In this document: one piece after another, positions 1-5,207 of the stretch
Position numbering within the stretch: position 1 is the stretch's first letter
Layout of the letters: every line of letters starts with the position of its first letter
Assembly: GCA_021156225.1 (NCBI GenBank)
Contig: JAJNBN010000511.1
Location: 1 to 5,544, forward strand
Source: Verrucomicrobiota bacterium
GTDB lineage: Bacteria; Verrucomicrobiota; Verrucomicrobiia; Limisphaerales; JAEYXS01
Direction of reading: 5' to 3'
Length of the DNA stretch: 5,544 nucleotides
The notes under the pieces: model-generated
What the model saw: the letters and a program-made list of their open reading frames with translations, nothing else
Told to the model about the DNA's origin: nothing
Database searches by the model: none
Made by a program: the position numbers and the translations under genes

Positions 1-131
1 GGAGGAAACATAAAACGGATCAGACAGGAAAGCACGCTTCAGGGAACGGTTAATAAAACTCAAAGGTCAAAAGGTGCGGTCGCTGGTTAGCCGGGGTCAC
101 TCTGTGTGTTCGTTATAAGCGCGAGGTGAAA

Positions 132-143
132 CCGGTTAACCGG
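132..143. repeat. 12-bp perfect palindrome CCGGTTAACCGG
   Basis: The bases CCGGTTAACCGG equal their own reverse complement. They sit directly against the left arm of the larger inverted repeat that begins at 144. A near copy of the right part (TGGTTAGCCGGGG, 84-96, against CGGTTAACCGGGG, 133-145) matches at 11 of 13 positions. It may be an operator for a dimeric regulator or the base of a longer RNA stem. Nothing in the sequence decides between these. Confidence 0.4.
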
Positions 144-305
144 GGGCGCCTCCTGACATTGTCTTGGGACTCTTTACCTAAATGGCTGGTTGGTTCCTGG
201 TGGAGAGGGGACTGGCAGCGGTGTTTGGTAAGGCTGCGGGTAACGGACGACCCACTACCCCGACATGGATGTCGGGGCACATTGTGGCAGGGTCAGGAGG
301 CGCCC
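144..305. repeat. Long inverted repeat, possible structured RNA or MITE-like element
   Basis: Bases 144-157 (GGGCGCCTCCTGAC) are the exact reverse complement of 292-305. The pairing continues inward after one A-G mismatch (158/291) through 159-163 with 286-290, using three Watson-Crick and two G-U pairs. A transcript would therefore form a 20-position closing stem around about 120 nt. Inside lie smaller possible stems: 215-219 with 233-237, 238-241 with 250-253, and a strong hairpin at 258-277. No T-run follows either end, so it is not an intrinsic terminator. No target-site duplication is evident at the outer ends, which weakens a MITE reading. It may be a structured 5' leader of the beta-propeller mRNA or an independent small RNA on either strand; I cannot assign a known family. 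Confidence 0.5.
258..277. repeat. Hairpin-forming inverted repeat within the larger stem
   Basis: The arms CCCCGACAT (258-266) and ATGTCGGGG (269-277) are perfect reverse complements separated by GG. As RNA this would fold as a GC-rich hairpin of seven pairs with a six-base loop, or slightly more if the loop closes up. It has no following U-tract, so a rho-independent terminator is unlikely. It could be the apical element of the 144-305 structure or a dispersed REP-type palindrome. Confidence 0.5.
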
Positions 306-362
306 GATCGGGCTAGGGCGATGGATTCCGCATTGACTTTCTACGCGGTAAACGGACCCATA

Positions 363-368
363 GAGGAG
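363..368 (+). promoter_or_regulatory. Ribosome binding site of the beta-propeller gene
   Basis: GAGGAG lies 10 nt before the ATG at 379. It is the best Shine-Dalgarno match near either candidate start. The alternative ATG at 418 has only a weak AGGCGG seven bases upstream. This favours the 379 start, although the classical signal-peptide start would be 418. Confidence 0.6.
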
Positions 369-378
369 TTATTCCACC

Positions 379-1680
379 ATGAACACATTTTTGACGGCCA
401 TCGCAGGCGGACAGGCTATGAAATTGAATCGTTTGATGCTGGCAGGTTTGGCAGGGGTGCTCTTGGCGACTTCCGCACAGGCGCAGGAGTGGACGCGGTT
501 TCGCGGACCGAACGGCACGGGCGTGAGCACGGCCAAGACGATCCCGGTGCAGTTCACGGAGAAGGATTATAATTGGAAGGTGCCGCTGCCGGGTGACGGA
601 CATTCCTCACCGGTGATCTGGGGTGACAAGATTTTTCTGACGGGTTCCCATGAGCAGCAGGGCGGGCTGATGGTGCATGCGGTGAGCGTGAATGATGGGC
701 GGGTGTTGTGGCAGAAGGATTTTCCATTCCCGGCTTTTGCGAAGCATAAATTCAACAGCTACGCCTCCTGCACGCCGGCGGTGGATGCCGAGCGGGTGTA
801 TGTGACGTGGTCCACGCCGGAGCATAATATGCTGGTGGCGTTCAGCCACAAAGGAGACGTGGTGTGGCAGCGGGATTTCGGCGCTTACAAGAGCCAGCAC
901 GGTTCGGGTGTTTCGCCGATGGTTTATGAAGAGATGGTGATTCTGCCCAATGATCAGGATGAGAACAGCTCGCTGATCGCGGTGGATCGCAGGACGGGCA
1001 AGACGGTGTGGGAGACGAAACGCAACAACAGTGCCGCGGCCTATGGCACGCCGTGCGTGTATGAGCCGAAGGGTGGCAAGCCGCAGTTGATCTTCAACAG
1101 CCAGGCACATGGCATCACGGGTGTCGATCCGGCCACGGGCAAGACCGTGTGGGAATATGCGAAGGCTTTCAACAAACGCAGTGTGAGTTCGCCGGTGATC
1201 GTGTCGGGACTGGCGATCGGCTCATGCGGCAGCGGGGGTGGCGGAAATTATGTGGTGGCCGTGAAACCCGGTGATGACGCGAAGAACCAGCCCGCCACGC
1301 TGGTCTGGGAGATGAAGAAATCGGCGCATTATGTGCCTACGCCGGTGGTGGTGGGTGATCTGCTTTTCGGATGGAGCGATGCGGGCATCGTGACCTGCAT
1401 GAAGGGACCTACGGGAGAGGTGTTATGGCAGGAGCGCGCGGGAGGGAATTTCTTTGGCTCGCCGATCGTGGTGGATGGGAAAATCTATGCGATCGCCACG
1501 AATGGCGAAGTGGTGGTGGTGAAGGCCGCGGATAAATTTGAGGTGCTCGGACGCAGCGCACTGGGTGAATTGACACATACGACGCCCGCAGTGGCCGGGG
1601 GCAAGATGTACATCCGCACTTTGAAACACTTGATCAGCCTGGGCGGCTCGAAGATGGCGCCGCTGAAGGCGACGCAATAG
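379..1680 (+). CDS. Secreted PQQ-like (BamB-type) beta-propeller repeat protein
   Basis: The predicted 433-residue exported protein folds as a beta-propeller of PQQ/BamB-type repeats. Seven tryptophans recur at regular spacing of roughly 40-52 residues (W66, W111, W163, W211, W258, W310, W350) in G-x-x-x-W blade signatures such as GKTVWE. A degenerate last copy near residue 390 makes eight blades likely. The N-terminus has a hydrophobic stretch ending in A-x-A before QEW (about residues 20-35), consistent with a Sec signal peptide. From the start at 379 the signal peptide is 35 residues; from the internal ATG at 418 (Met14) it would be a textbook 22. The motif W-T-R-F-R-G-P-N-G-T-G-V-S (38-50) is typical of large paralogous families in Verrucomicrobia and Planctomycetes. 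I see no evidence for PQQ cofactor binding or dehydrogenase catalytic residues, so a scaffold or ligand-binding role outside the cytoplasm is the safer inference. The exact function is unknown. Confidence 0.88.
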   Translation: MNTFLTAIAGGQAMKLNRLMLAGLAGVLLATSAQAQEWTRFRGPNGTGVSTAKTIPVQFTEKDYNWKVPLPGDGHSSPVIWGDKIFLTGSHEQQGGLMVHAVSVNDGRVLWQKDFPFPAFAKHKFNSYASCTPAVDAERVYVTWSTPEHNMLVAFSHKGDVVWQRDFGAYKSQHGSGVSPMVYEEMVILPNDQDENSSLIAVDRRTGKTVWETKRNNSAAAYGTPCVYEPKGGKPQLIFNSQAHGITGVDPATGKTVWEYAKAFNKRSVSSPVIVSGLAIGSCGSGGGGNYVVAVKPGDDAKNQPATLVWEMKKSAHYVPTPVVVGDLLFGWSDAGIVTCMKGPTGEVLWQERAGGNFFGSPIVVDGKIYAIATNGEVVVVKAADKFEVLGRSALGELTHTTPAVAGGKMYIRTLKHLISLGGSKMAPLKATQ

Positions 1681-1687
1681 TGAAACG

Positions 1688-2038
1688 ATGAGTTCGATCG
1701 CTGATGAGTTTCTGGTGGCCAGGCAAGTTTCAGAAGCCACCCGCAAGGAGGTCATGCTGGCCATGGCCAGACTTGACGAACCAGATCGCCAGTTCATTGC
1801 CGAACTGATCATCCGAAGATTCGCTGAATCAGCCCAGGCGGCGGAAGCGTTAAAGTTTGTCGCGAAGCGCAAGAAAGCATGGCTGCTTGCTTTGGGCGAA
1901 GACACTTACGAGGAGTTGGTGGCTGAGTTAACGGAGATAAAGAATGATTTGAAGTGGTCGAAGAGCAACCGCGGCCGCATGATTCTTTACGCCAATGACT
2001 ATGCCTCGCAAGTCTATCAGCGGCTGCAAACGGTTTGA
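1688..2038 (+). CDS. Small hypothetical helical protein
   Basis: This 116-residue protein matches no family I recognise. It begins 7 nt after the stop of the beta-propeller gene and is probably co-transcribed with it. No clear Shine-Dalgarno site precedes its ATG. It has no signal peptide or membrane segment. The composition suggests an almost entirely alpha-helical, charged cytoplasmic protein: heptad-like stretches cover residues 14-60 (LDEPDRQFIAELIIRRFAES), and a basic KRKKAW patch follows near 64-69. The last third (residues 75-115) is also helical. The stop at 2036-2038 falls inside the sequence GTT-TGA-A, and the +1 frame continues open for 49 more codons with plausible protein sequence. 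The gene may therefore be a shortened or frameshifted form of a protein of about 165 residues. Confidence 0.6.
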   Translation: MSSIADEFLVARQVSEATRKEVMLAMARLDEPDRQFIAELIIRRFAESAQAAEALKFVAKRKKAWLLALGEDTYEELVAELTEIKNDLKWSKSNRGRMILYANDYASQVYQRLQTV

Positions 2039-2186
2039 AGATGTCTATATCGGCAGCCATCCGGAAAAACTGCACATGCTGGTCGCTGGAAAAGTGATGT
2101 CGAACGCGGACCTGGATGATCTGAAGAAGCTGTTGCTCGCTTATCCCTGCCAATACCCGCTTCATTTCAAAGTGGAAGTCAAGTGA
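1995..2186 (+). CDS. Short overlapping ORF, possibly the frameshifted C-terminus of the preceding gene
   Basis: A 63-codon frame overlaps the end of the preceding gene by 44 bases. It has no ribosome binding site at its ATG codons (1995, 2001, 2076), and the frame is closed by several stops just upstream, the nearest at 1980. The part after the overlap (roughly residues 15-63) looks genuinely coding: a beta-alpha-beta-like pattern with L-H-M-L-V-A-G-K-V, then a D-L-D-D-L-K-K-L-L helix and an L-H-F-K-V-E-V strand. The pattern faintly recalls the C-terminal segment of DnaE or a BON-type fold, but neither match is strong enough to name. The alternatives are a separate translationally coupled small gene, or the C-terminal piece of the preceding gene joined by a +1 shift at 2036. 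Confidence 0.35.
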   Translation: MTMPRKSISGCKRFEDVYIGSHPEKLHMLVAGKVMSNADLDDLKKLLLAYPCQYPLHFKVEVK

Positions 2187-2241
2187 CTTGCGTCAATCAT
2201 CTGGCTCGACCTTTCCGGCAATTGCCTGACACTGGCCCCGT

Positions 2242-2703
2242 ATGAAGACGTTGCCCCATACGCGTTCATGTTTTGTGTGCGGTTCGCAGAATCCCACCGG
2301 CATGCGCTTGCGGTTCACGGTGGATGAGGAGGGCGTTCACACTACGTTCACGCCGTGCGCGGATCATGTGGGGTTCAGCCGCACGATCCATGGCGGCATC
2401 CTTGCGACGGTGCTGGACGAGATCATGGCGTGGGCCTGCATCGCGCAGGGGAAGCAACTGGCGTATTGCGCGGAGATGACCACGCGGTTTCTGAATGTCG
2501 TGCGTCCCGGTGAGGAGGTGTTCGCCACGGCGAAGATCGTGGAAAATAAACGCGATAAACTTTTCCTGGCGGTATCCGAATTGAAGACCAAGGATGGTAA
2601 AGTGCTAGTGACTGCCACGGGCAAGTATTTGGCGATCAGGGGCGAGGCTTTGGAAGAGATGAAATCGGATCTCGTGGCTGACTCCGGCGATATCGTGTTG
2701 TGA
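2242..2703 (+). CDS. PaaI-family hotdog-fold thioesterase
   Basis: This 153-residue protein has the size and layout of a single-domain hotdog acyl-CoA thioesterase of the PaaI/4HBT type, which would hydrolyse a thioester such as acyl-CoA in the cytoplasm. Residues 10-22 carry the C-F-V-C-G-x-x-N-P-x-G-M motif seen at the N-terminus of one PaaI-like subgroup. The core motif H50-G51-G52 is followed by a long helix with L-D-E-I-M-A-W-A (58-65), where D59 or E60 is the expected catalytic acid. The strands T-R-F-L-N-V-V-R-P-G (81-90), A-K-I-V (97-100) and A-T-G-K-Y-L-A (125-131) complete the fold. The substrate cannot be read from the sequence. The gene starts 55 bp after the preceding open frame with no obvious Shine-Dalgarno site, so leaderless or weak initiation is possible. 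It converges on the metal-transport operon with an 8-bp gap. Confidence 0.88.
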   Translation: MKTLPHTRSCFVCGSQNPTGMRLRFTVDEEGVHTTFTPCADHVGFSRTIHGGILATVLDEIMAWACIAQGKQLAYCAEMTTRFLNVVRPGEEVFATAKIVENKRDKLFLAVSELKTKDGKVLVTATGKYLAIRGEALEEMKSDLVADSGDIVL

Positions 2704-2711
2704 GTGACAGA

Positions 2712-3710
2712 TCACTTCGTCGCTTCAACAATCTCCTCAGAGGGCTCCAAGTGCGTCTTCCGTTGCCGGATAAAACGCACCAGCAATCCATCCAACGGAC
2801 TGAACACCCACGCGAGCGTGAAGAGTACACTCGCCATCACCACCATCGCGCCGGCCATGGAACAGTCCAGCCACGTGGCCAGATGCACGCCTAGCACTGA
2901 ACTCAAGGCGGCCACCAGTACCGTCAGTGCATGGATGACCGGCAAGCGATGTGACAGCATGAACGCCGTGGCGCCCGGCAAAATGAGCATCGCCACCACC
3001 AGCACTGCGCCAACGGATTCAAACGCGCTCACCACCACGATCGAGAGCCAGCACATCAACGCGTAATGTACAAACGTGGAATTGATGCCCAAGGACGTCG
3101 CCAGTCCCGCATCGAATGAACTTACGAGCAGTTGTTTGTAAAACAATGTCACCAGCAAAACGGTGGCCAGGGTAACCAAACCCATCCGGGAGACATCCAC
3201 GGGAATCACCTGCCAGAAACCGTCCGCTTGCACGGCAGCTTTGAAATCAGGCGGCAATTCCGCGCCGATGTAACCGATCTCGCCATACAAGACGCATTCC
3301 TGGTCCAGATCGATCTGTGAAGCAAACACGCTGATCAAAATCACGCCGATGGCAAACAGACTGGTGAAAGCGATGCCGATGGCTGCATCCTGCTTCACCC
3401 GGCTTTTCTTGTGGATGACCTCGATGAGGATGGTGGTGACGATGCCTGCGATCAAGGCACCGATGAACATCGGCCACGTACCGCGGCTTTTGGACCACAA
3501 GAAAGCGACTGCAATGCCCGGCAGCACGCTGTGACTGATGGCATCGCCCACGAGGGCCATGCGGCGCATCATGAGATAATTGCCCACCAGGCCACACGCA
3601 GTCGCCACGAAGAAGCCCATGAGCGCGATCAGGAAATTCGCACCAAAGCCATCCACCCACGGTGCGATGACGTGTTGCTGCCAGTCAAAGGGTGGGATGA
3701 GTTCGCTCAT
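2712..3710 (-). CDS. Metal ABC transporter permease (ZnuB/MntB/YtgD type), second subunit
   Basis: This 332-residue integral membrane protein belongs to the ABC-3 family of permeases for Zn, Mn or Fe uptake. Hydrophobic segments recur along its length (about 23-47, 60-72, 80-98, 108-131, 176-192, 213-230, 233-252, 259-280, 284-304). Family hallmarks are G-D-A-I-S-H-S-V-L-P-G (55-65), K-Q-D-A-A-I-G-I (106-113), S-F-D-A-G-L-A (198-204) and the E-S-V-G-A-V-L-V-V-A-M-L-I-L-P-G segment (231-246) thought to couple to the ATPase. A charged cytoplasmic tail follows residue 312. Unlike its upstream partner it has no regulatory domain. Its ATG overlaps the upstream stop as ATGA and lacks a clear Shine-Dalgarno site, so translation is probably coupled. 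It likely pairs with the upstream fused permease to form the channel. The metal transported is not determined by these motifs. Confidence 0.93.
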   Translation of the reverse strand: MSELIPPFDWQQHVIAPWVDGFGANFLIALMGFFVATACGLVGNYLMMRRMALVGDAISHSVLPGIAVAFLWSKSRGTWPMFIGALIAGIVTTILIEVIHKKSRVKQDAAIGIAFTSLFAIGVILISVFASQIDLDQECVLYGEIGYIGAELPPDFKAAVQADGFWQVIPVDVSRMGLVTLATVLLVTLFYKQLLVSSFDAGLATSLGINSTFVHYALMCWLSIVVVSAFESVGAVLVVAMLILPGATAFMLSHRLPVIHALTVLVAALSSVLGVHLATWLDCSMAGAMVVMASVLFTLAWVFSPLDGLLVRFIRQRKTHLEPSEEIVEATK

Positions 3711-5197
3711 GTCCGTTTGCCGTAGCCCACGGCATCTTGGGTGCGTTCCGGCGGCGTACTGCCGCGCTGGATGTCCGCCTGTCCTGGAATAAGTTTTCCA
3801 TGTGGATCATGCGTGGCGTAGTTCAACCGCTTCTCGAGCTGGCGCACCACGTCCTCGCCCAGCACGTGCTCGATCTTCTCGGCGTCTTCATGCACATGAT
3901 CGGCGGACATCTGCGCGGCATTCGTGAGATACAATTCCCACAGGCGATGATTCCGCACGATGGCGCAGGCCCGTTGCCAGCCTTCCGGCGTCAGAAAAAC
4001 CGTGTGATCATCGTCCTGCAACGTGGCGAGGTCATGCCGCTTCAATTCGCGGACTTGTCCCAGGATGTCTTCCATCGTCTCGCGACGGCGTTCGGCCAGT
4101 TCCGTGGCCGTGACCCCTTCGGGTTTGAAGTCGCGCGCTTCGAGTACATGGTAAACGGACTTGAGCGTGTTCTCCCGTTGGATGCGTCGGCTGCGTGAAG
4201 TGCGCCGCCACCAGCGCATGATCACCCCATGCTGCGGAGCGAACAGGAAAGCTGCGCCAAACACCGTGCTCGCACCCAGCACCATGAACGGACCCGTAGG
4301 CAAGCTTGGTCCGAGGAACGAGAGGAACGCACCCGCCGCACCCGAAACCATGCCGAATATCGCGGCCAGGATGAGCATGCGATGCAACCGATCCGTCAGC
4401 AGATACGCTGCGGCAGCAGGCGTGATGAGCATCGCCGACACCAGCACCACGCCGACTGCTTGCAGCGCGATGACCACCGCGAACGCCAGCATCAACATCA
4501 GCGCGTAATGCATCACCTGCACCGGAACGCCGGTCACGCGCGCAAAGCCAGCATCAAAACTCGTGACCAGAAATTGTTTATAGAACAGGCCAATGACCAC
4601 GAGCGTGAGCACCGTAATGATCGCCATCAGCTTCACGTCGTTCGGTCCCAAGGCCGCTGCCTGGCCGAACAGAAACTTATCGATGCCGCTTTTGTTACCG
4701 GTCGGCAGGCGCTGGATCATCGTCACCATGCAGATACCTATGGAGAAGAACGCTGCTAGAACCAATCCCAGCGCCGCATCTTCTTTCAGTTTCGTCGTGT
4801 GTTTGATCGCGCCCACCACGGCGGTGCCCAGCAATCCTGCGACGGTCGCTCCGACAAAGATGGCCACGGGATCCTTGGTGGTGTTCCAGAGAAAGCCCAA
4901 GGCGACGCCGGGCAATACCGCGTGGGAAAGCGCATCACCGACCAGAGCCAGCTTGCGCACGACGATAAAGCTGCCCATCACCCCGCATGAAATTCCCAGG
5001 AGGATTGAGCCTAGCAAGGCATAGCGCACCGCCGGGTCTTGAAACGTGAAGAAACGTAGGGCTTGCTCGCTGACGGTAGTTTCGGAGATGTCGCCGATTT
5101 TAGCAGCGTAGGTATCCATTCCGAAACACAGCAATCCCAACGCCAGGATGACATAGCGTAGATGGTGGATGGTGGATTGTAGATGGTGATTTGGCAT
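3707..5197 (-). CDS. Metal ABC transporter permease fused to a DtxR/MntR-like domain (YtgC-YtgR type)
   Basis: This 496-residue fusion has two parts. Residues 50-325 are an ABC-3 metal permease with G-D-A-L-S-H-A-V-L-P-G (87-97), K-E-D-A-A-L-G (138-144), S-F-D-A-G (213-217) and Q-A-V-G-V-V-L-V-S-A-M-L-I-T-P-A (246-261). An extra hydrophobic N-terminal segment (13-31) may be a signal or anchor. An arginine-rich linker (328-341, seven Arg) leads into a DtxR-family domain at about 340-472. There L-T-P-E-G (402-406), the ligand helix around H417 and E421, and H436, E440, E443 and H444 align with DtxR/MntR metal ligands; the PHGxxIPG end (465-472) is also conserved. Glu at 440, where DtxR has Cys102, matches MntR. 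The SH3-like third domain of DtxR is absent. The architecture and the neighbours resemble chlamydial YtgC, where the C-terminal repressor YtgR is released by proteolysis. The start at 5197 is supported by AAGGTG four bases upstream and 8-nt spacing from the ATPase stop; Met27 (5119) is an alternative. Confidence 0.92.
   Translation of the reverse strand: MPNHHLQSTIHHLRYVILALGLLCFGMDTYAAKIGDISETTVSEQALRFFTFQDPAVRYALLGSILLGISCGVMGSFIVVRKLALVGDALSHAVLPGVALGFLWNTTKDPVAIFVGATVAGLLGTAVVGAIKHTTKLKEDAALGLVLAAFFSIGICMVTMIQRLPTGNKSGIDKFLFGQAAALGPNDVKLMAIITVLTLVVIGLFYKQFLVTSFDAGFARVTGVPVQVMHYALMLMLAFAVVIALQAVGVVLVSAMLITPAAAAYLLTDRLHRMLILAAIFGMVSGAAGAFLSFLGPSLPTGPFMVLGASTVFGAAFLFAPQHGVIMRWWRRTSRSRRIQRENTLKSVYHVLEARDFKPEGVTATELAERRRETMEDILGQVRELKRHDLATLQDDDHTVFLTPEGWQRACAIVRNHRLWELYLTNAAQMSADHVHEDAEKIEHVLGEDVVRQLEKRLNYATHDPHGKLIPGQADIQRGSTPPERTQDAVGYGKRT
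5161..5188. repeat. Four heptamer tandem repeats at the 5' end of the permease-regulator gene
   Basis: On the plus strand the bases read GATGGTG, GATGGTG, GATTGTA and GATGGTG in exact 7-base register (5161, 5168, 5175, 5182). The repeat falls within codons 4-13 of the fusion gene if translation starts at 5197, giving the odd His-rich N-terminus. Because seven is not a multiple of three, any change in copy number would shift the frame unless the start lies downstream. The array is short and one copy is imperfect. Confidence 0.6.
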
Positions 5198-5201
5198 CGC
5201 A

Positions 5202-5207
5202 CACCTT
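5202..5207 (-). promoter_or_regulatory. Ribosome binding site of the permease-regulator fusion gene
   Basis: AAGGTG on the minus strand overlaps the ATPase stop codon (TAA, 5208-5206) and ends four bases before the ATG at 5197. It is a near match to AAGGAG with rather short spacing. It supports the 5197 start over the internal Met27 and implies translational coupling to the ATPase gene. Confidence 0.45.

Larger units (their letters stand above)
1..378. other. Non-coding leader region upstream of the beta-propeller gene
   Basis: I see no credible gene here. The one longer open frame, from 126, runs out of frame through the start of the beta-propeller gene and has a composition rich in Arg, Trp and Gly with no family resemblance. 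The stretch is dominated by inverted-repeat structure: a 12-bp palindrome at 132-143, paired arms at 144-163 and 286-305, and a hairpin at 258-277. I found no tRNA or rRNA, and none of the conserved cores of RNase P RNA, tmRNA or SRP RNA. A TATAAG box at 114-119 could be a -10 element for a transcript starting near 126, but it has no matching -35 box, so I do not call a promoter. Confidence 0.6.

Noticed and set aside
144..305. Possible SRP RNA, suggested by the G-rich 5' end and TGGCAGGG near the 3' end
   Set aside because: The universal SRP core with its GGAA tetraloop and GGAAGCAG asymmetric loop is absent.
333..362. TTGACT at 333-338 as a -35 box for the beta-propeller gene
   Set aside because: No acceptable -10 box lies 16-18 bases downstream, and the nearest AT-rich hexamer overlaps the ribosome binding site.
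1..378. Possible RNase P RNA, suggested by GGTAAACGGACCC near 347-359 and GGAGGAAA at the left edge
   Set aside because: The conserved P4 strands of RNase P RNA are missing on both sides, and the resemblance is limited to a few bases.
126..572. Open frame of 148 codons overlapping the start of the beta-propeller gene
   Set aside because: It is out of frame with a well-supported gene, runs through the structured non-coding region, and its product resembles no protein family.
2180..2226. Small palindromes CAAGTGACTTG (2180-2190) and GGCAATTGCC (2217-2226) as a terminator or operator before the thioesterase gene
   Set aside because: They are short, expected often by chance, and not followed by a T-run. 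The first overlaps the end of a reading frame.
4229..4759. Long plus-strand open frames antisense to the permease-regulator gene (for example 4229-4759 and 4593-5024)
   Set aside because: They are shadows of the GC-rich minus-strand gene. Their products are rich in His, Arg and Gln, with no recognisable domains or ribosome binding sites.
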